A DNA stretch of 64,000 nucleotides, taken from NCBI RefSeq assembly GCF_014191375.1, contig NZ_JACHWN010000001.1, positions 1,054,001 through 1,118,000 on the forward strand, in the 5' to 3' direction. A program made the translations under genes and the position numbers. This DNA comes from Mesorhizobium sp. RMAD-H1. GTDB lineage: Bacteria; Pseudomonadota; Alphaproteobacteria; Rhizobiales; Rhizobiaceae. Each line of letters begins with the position of its first letter. Positions within the stretch are counted from its first letter, which is position 1. The notes beneath the pieces were generated by a model, which saw only the letters and a program-made list of their open reading frames with translations, was not told where the DNA came from and made no database searches. Of the stretch, positions 60,544 to 64,000 are shown piece after piece.

Positions 60544-61962
60544 CTATTCCATGCCGTCATAGCCGGCCGATGCGTTGTCGAGAAGCTGGCGCAGTGTCTC
60601 GAAGCCGTAGCGCACGCTCTTGCGGTCTCCGATCGCCGAAAACGCGATGCGCACGCGATGATAAACCCGGTCGACCTGCCCGACCTTGAACACATCGGCC
60701 TCATCGATGACGATACCGCGTTCCAGCGCCGCCTTCTTGTATGTGCCGGGAAGCCAGGGATCGGGAAGCTCGAGCCATATATAGGGGCAGTGCGGATTGC
60801 TCGCCAGCGTGTGACCGGCCATGACCTCGCGGGCGATCGCCTCACGGGCGCGCATTTCCTCAAGGACGGCGGCCTTCAATCTCGCGGCCTCGCCGCTCAG
60901 GACGAGGCGCGCGGTGGTCTCGGTCATGGCGTAGGACAGGCCGCCGGTCATCAGTTTCTTGGCATTGATGACCCGGCTGGCGAAATTCGGCGGGCAGGAA
61001 GCCCAGCCGGAACGCAGCCCCGCGCTCAGCGTCTTCGATACGCCGCTCAAGTGGAACGTCCGGTCGGGCATGATCGCGGCGAAGGGAGGAGGGGCATCGT
61101 CGAGCGCGTTGCCGTAGATATTGTCCTCGATGATCCAGACATTGTGGCGATGCGCGATTTCGGCGATGCGCCTGCGGTTTTCCTCCGGCATCACCGTCAT
61201 CGTCGGATTGTTGAGGGTGGGGATGAGGACGACTGCCTTGGGATGCTCGCGCGCGCAGACATTCTCGAAATCGTCCGGGTCGAGGCCGGCCTCGCCGCTG
61301 CGCACCCTCACGGTCCGGCGCCCTATCAGCGCCGATCCGCGCGCGATCGCGCTATAGGTCAGCTCCTCGAAGGCGATCTTGTCTCCCGGCGCGGTGATGG
61401 CGGCGATGACGTTGCCGATGCCGCTTAAGACGCCGGCAATGGGGATGATTGAGTTGAGCGGCGGGCGCCAGCCGCCGGTCGCGAGCCATGCGCTGCCTGC
61501 TTCGCGCCATTCGTCGCTGAGCGTGCGGGTGTAGTCGTTGGCGTGCCCCGGCTCGTCCGCGAAGACCTCCGCCACGAAACGGCCGATCACCGCCGATTGG
61601 CCGACATCCGTAGCCGCGGTGGAATCCATCCGCATCGCATTGCCGATGAGGGAGACGTCAAGGCCCGCGGCCTTTGTTTCCGCCATATGCCAGCCCACCG
61701 ATTTGGAGCCGATCTCGGCCCGGTCGAGCACATAGGTGCCGCGGCCGACCTCGCCGGCAACGAGGCCGCGCTCGGCGGCGAGCGCATAGGCGCGGGTGAT
61801 TGTCCCTATTGTCACCTTCAAGGCATAGGCGAGCTCCCGCTGCGGTGGCAGGCGCGTGCCGGGTTCGAGCACGCCGGCACCGATGTCCCGCTCCATCGCA
61901 TCGGCGATCGCGATGTATTTGGGGCTGTTAAAACTCGTGAGATCAGGAATCCAATTTGTCAT
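60544..61962 (-). CDS. MocR-type GntR regulator with aminotransferase domain
   Basis: The 472-residue protein has a GntR winged helix (about 1-80: YIAIADAMERDIGAGVLEPG, then RLPPQRELAYALKVTIGTIT). A fold-type I aminotransferase-like domain follows, with PLP-binding K310 in HLSGVSKTLSAGLRSG. MocR proteins sense amino-type ligands through PLP and usually control a divergent gene. Here that would be the DUF1127 gene, and two copies of ATGGTGACAAT lie in the shared region, one at the start codon. The ATG at 61962 gives MTNWIPDLTS. Confidence 0.92.
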   Translation of the reverse strand: MTNWIPDLTSFNSPKYIAIADAMERDIGAGVLEPGTRLPPQRELAYALKVTIGTITRAYALAAERGLVAGEVGRGTYVLDRAEIGSKSVGWHMAETKAAGLDVSLIGNAMRMDSTAATDVGQSAVIGRFVAEVFADEPGHANDYTRTLSDEWREAGSAWLATGGWRPPLNSIIPIAGVLSGIGNVIAAITAPGDKIAFEELTYSAIARGSALIGRRTVRVRSGEAGLDPDDFENVCAREHPKAVVLIPTLNNPTMTVMPEENRRRIAEIAHRHNVWIIEDNIYGNALDDAPPPFAAIMPDRTFHLSGVSKTLSAGLRSGWASCPPNFASRVINAKKLMTGGLSYAMTETTARLVLSGEAARLKAAVLEEMRAREAIAREVMAGHTLASNPHCPYIWLELPDPWLPGTYKKAALERGIVIDEADVFKVGQVDRVYHRVRIAFSAIGDRKSVRYGFETLRQLLDNASAGYDGME

Positions 61963-62014
61963 GGTGACAATATTTAGCTTGAAAAGGGCATTCCCGTCAA
62001 TGAATGGTGACAAT
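61957..62014. promoter_or_regulatory. Direct-repeat candidate operator of the MocR regulator
   Basis: ATGGTGACAAT occurs at 61961-61971 and again at 62004-62014, 43 bp apart (about four helical turns). The first copy is also in the inverted repeat TTGTCA-TGG-TGACAA, covering the MocR start codon. Confidence 0.5.
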
Positions 62015-62045
62015 TGCCGGTTTAAAGCCTTTATGGAGAAGAACA

Positions 62046-62321
62046 ATGGGTACAATGAGGGCAATTATCCCAAGGATAAGGACCGAATATCCATCGCTGG
62101 AGCAAATCTCGGATGGTTGCGGGCAGAAAAGGCCTATGGACGTCCGGGAGTGGATTGCCTGGATTGTCCATGGCTTCAAGGTCCAGCGCACGCGCAGGGC
62201 ATTGCGGCAACTGACGGATGAGCAATTGCGGGATATCGGGCTGCGGCCAGACGAGGCGGCGCGGGAAGCCAAACGCCCGATCTGGGATCGCAACACGACG
62301 TTCAACCGATGGGGCTATTAA
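62046..62321 (+). CDS. DUF1127 domain-containing small protein
   Basis: The 91-residue protein has a C-terminal DUF1127 core: RRALRQLTDEQLRDIGLRPDEA, the arginine-rich amphipathic helix pair of the family, which in some rhizobia affects RNA maturation and phosphate or carbon metabolism. The ATG at 62046 follows GGAGAAG. A shorter 61-residue form from ATG 62136 matches many family members, so the start is open. It is divergent from the MocR regulator. Confidence 0.8.
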   Translation: MGTMRAIIPRIRTEYPSLEQISDGCGQKRPMDVREWIAWIVHGFKVQRTRRALRQLTDEQLRDIGLRPDEAAREAKRPIWDRNTTFNRWGY

Positions 62322-62352
62322 GCCCTGCGTGAGCCGGATGGCGTAAAGCCGT

Positions 62353-62760
62353 TCAGCCTGCGCCGCTGCAGCCGCTGTCGCCCGCAGCCCAGCGGCGGAC
62401 ATCCGAGGCGATCCTGTTGCCGCTCGATTGGTGCATCAGAGGGCCGAAAGCTTCGACCCTGGCCGGATGGCCCTCCGCCTGCACGACGAGCAACGGGCGG
62501 TCTCCCGGGTTCTTCGCCGGCACGACCAGAATGCGCGGACGGCCCGAGAAGGAATTCAGTTCCGGGGCAAGGCGATAGGGACGGAAGGTGGGATCCTTCG
62601 ATTTGAACCAGCAGGAATTGGCGGCGAGCGCCACGCGTTCCATGGTGGCGAGCGCCGTGTGCTCGCTCGACAGGGCCAGGCCGCCGGGGCCGGGCTTCTT
62701 CTCCGATTGACAAGCTGCGAGTGCCGAAAGCGCTGCAATCGCGAGAAGAGCTCTTTTCAT
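62353..62760 (-). CDS. Putative lipoprotein, 135 aa
   Basis: A lipoprotein signal (MKRALLAIAALSALAAC, lipobox LAAC with C17) precedes a domain. That domain has two further cysteines (ANSCWFKSKDPTF and GDSGCSGAG), aromatic residues and beta-strand-like segments (RPRILVVPAKN, RPLLVVQAEGH). It is probably on the periplasmic face of a membrane. No family is recognised. It lies 53 bp after the GST gene on the same strand and may be co-transcribed with it. Confidence 0.75.
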   Translation of the reverse strand: MKRALLAIAALSALAACQSEKKPGPGGLALSSEHTALATMERVALAANSCWFKSKDPTFRPYRLAPELNSFSGRPRILVVPAKNPGDRPLLVVQAEGHPARVEAFGPLMHQSSGNRIASDVRRWAAGDSGCSGAG

Positions 62761-62813
62761 GCATGAAACTCCGCGGGAGTAAGGAGAGAAGGGGGCGGTT
62801 TAAACGAGACTTT

Positions 62814-63467
62814 TTAAGCGAGATTCGGCTGGAATGCCTTCAGCCCGTCGCTCATCTCGTCCCACACGCGGGAGAGCGGGGGATGCTGAACGGCATTGTG
62901 GGCGTAGGCTTCGAATTTCGGGTAGGGATCGAGCAGATCGTCAAGGCGGATCATCTTGCGCAAAGGATTGAAGATGAAGCGGATCGGCGTCAGCCAGGCG
63001 TCGGCAAAGGTCATCTGCCTGCCCAGCGCGAAGGGGCCATCCGTCAGTCGCTCCTCGACAATGGAAAGCCCTTGCCGCAGCTTGGCCATCTCGGCCGCGA
63101 TCGCCGCCTCATCCCGCTCCGGCCTGCTGTGAAGGATGAAAAGCTCGGTTGCAGGCGTCAATATGTCGAGCTCGGCGATGCGGGCGACGATGCGCACCCG
63201 CGCCCGGTCCTTTGGATCGGAGGGCAGGAGAGGCGGTTCGGGGAAATGCTCTTCCAGATATTCCGCGATGACCGAGGCTTCGAAGAGCGTTTCGCCCGAT
63301 CCGGTGATCAGCACCGGAATGCGCTTGGTCGGCGAAATTGCGCGGAATTCTTCAGGGATCGGCACGCCGGGCGGCGGCGCGATGAGCTTTACCGGCAGGT
63401 CCTTGGCGTAGACGATGCCGCGGACGATGGAGGAATAGGGAGAAAGCGGCCGCGAATAAAGTTTCAA
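62814..63467 (-). CDS. Glutathione S-transferase family protein
   Basis: The 217-residue protein has a thioredoxin-fold N domain (MKLYSRPLSPYSSIVRGIVY, with Ser and Tyr near the usual activating residue) and a SNAIL/TRAIL-like ETLFEASVIAEYLEEHFPEP block. The C domain is helical. The start is TTG at 63467 behind a strong GGGAGG. Substrate unknown. It stands just downstream of purQ on the same strand, separated by 43 bp. Confidence 0.88.
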   Translation of the reverse strand: MKLYSRPLSPYSSIVRGIVYAKDLPVKLIAPPPGVPIPEEFRAISPTKRIPVLITGSGETLFEASVIAEYLEEHFPEPPLLPSDPKDRARVRIVARIAELDILTPATELFILHSRPERDEAAIAAEMAKLRQGLSIVEERLTDGPFALGRQMTFADAWLTPIRFIFNPLRKMIRLDDLLDPYPKFEAYAHNAVQHPPLSRVWDEMSDGLKAFQPNLA

Positions 63468-63510
63468 GGCTGCTGCCCTCCCTTAATATGAATATCAGGA
63501 TGCCATTCGA

Positions 63511-64000
63511 TCAGGCGGCGATGCCGAGGACGCCCGTGAAGAGCGCGCGCCCGTCGCTGCCGCCATGGGCGGATTCGATCAGGTTTTCCGGATGCGGCAT
63601 AAGCCCAAGCACATTGCCGCGCTCGCTGACGATGCCGGCGATATCGTTGATAGAGCCGTTCGGATTAGTGCCCTCGGCATAGCGGAACGCGACCTGGCCT
63701 TCGCCCTCGATGCGCTTCAGCGTTTCCTCGTCGGCGAAGAAATTGCCGTCGTGATGGGCGACGGGGCAGCGGATGATCTGGCCGGGCGCATAGCCGCGCG
63801 TGAAGGCGGTGTTGGCGTTGCTGACCTCGAGCTTCACCTCGCGGCAGACGAATTTGAGCGAGGCGTTGCGCATCAGCGCCCCGGGCAGGAGGCCAGCTTC
63901 GAGCAGGATCTGAAAGCCGTTGCAGACGCCCATGACCATCACGCCCTTTTCCGCCTTCTTGGCGATCGCCTGCATCACCGGCATGCGGGCGGCGATGGCG
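63511..64000 (-). CDS. purQ: Phosphoribosylformylglycinamidine synthase subunit PurQ (partial, 5' end outside window)
   Basis: The visible 163 codons form the C-terminal part of a class I glutamine amidotransferase that feeds ammonia to PurL. The nucleophile Cys is in [15 protein letters not shown], and the catalytic His-x-Glu is in [12 protein letters not shown]. The frame stays open to the window edge, so the N terminus is missing; full-length rhizobial PurQ is about 220 residues. The stop at 63511 leaves 43 bp to the GST gene. Confidence 0.95.
   Translation of the reverse strand, partial: AIAARMPVMQAIAKKAEKGVMVMGVCNGFQILLEAGLLPGALMRNASLKFVCREVKLEVSNANTAFTRGYAPGQIIRCPVAHHDGNFFADEETLKRIEGEGQVAFRYAEGTNPNGSINDIAGIVSERGNVLGLMPHPENLIESAHGGSDGRALFTGVLGIAA

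Overview
The window is a chromosomal segment of an alphaproteobacterium of the order Hyphomicrobiales (Rhizobiales). Evidence: the clpP-clpX-lon-hup run, the gph / rpiA-DUF2059-gor block, a class II DAHP synthase, a PlcP-Agt lipid-remodelling pair, a large polar-growth-ring-like (GPR/RgsE) protein, DUF2865, DUF1127 and extensin-like proteins, and abundant short palindromic intergenic repeats. Base composition is GC-rich and coding density is high. A Brucellaceae/Phyllobacteriaceae-type organism is plausible, but the genus cannot be fixed from the sequence alone. I found no rRNA, insertion sequence, prophage or CRISPR array.

Layout. 0-4.6 kb (minus): an Anbu operon of ATP-grasp, [four-helix-bundle insertion], alpha-E, transglutaminase and Anbu peptidase. 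4.9-7.4 kb: two small proteins, tRNA-Val(CAC) and a divergent ClC-type channel. 7.5-13.2 kb: protein quality control (clpP, clpX, lon) and the nucleoid protein HU. 13.2-20.4 kb: envelope proteins, gph, rpiA, DUF2059, glutathione reductase, DAHP synthase and a GFA protein. 20.4-25.1 kb: dgkA, nadE, gltX and DUF2865. 25.3-31 kb: malic enzyme, an atypical SDR and two divergent citrate-synthase homologues sharing a palindromic spacer. 31-33.5 kb: plcP-agt and DoxX. 33.6-38.4 kb: dipeptide epimerase and an Mla-type phospholipid transport operon. 38.8-44.1 kb: a 1518-residue coiled-coil membrane protein and an Hpt protein. 44.3-46.3 kb: ferredoxin, ferredoxin-NADP reductase and an HxlR regulator. 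46.3-49.8 kb: DUF2946, PepSY, a secreted protein and an extensin-like protein. 50-55.5 kb: rpsD, glsA, ttcA, an inositol-phosphatase family protein, a drug-efflux MFS and grxD. 55.6-64 kb: bolA, a glycosyltransferase-like gene, purL, a glycosidase-like gene, a MocR/DUF1127 pair, a lipoprotein, a GST and the 3' part of purQ.

Most of the window is conserved housekeeping. The most unusual features are the Anbu operon and its clean insertion of a low-GC four-helix-bundle gene between inverted arrays of 7-8 bp repeats. The same repeat architecture, built from different short words, recurs at two further intergenic sites (33.0 and 53.55 kb). Secondary points are 22/29-residue repeats in the GPR-like protein, probable operators at the citrate-synthase pair and the MocR gene, a candidate PHO box before plcP, and sugar-active-enzyme-like genes on both sides of purL.
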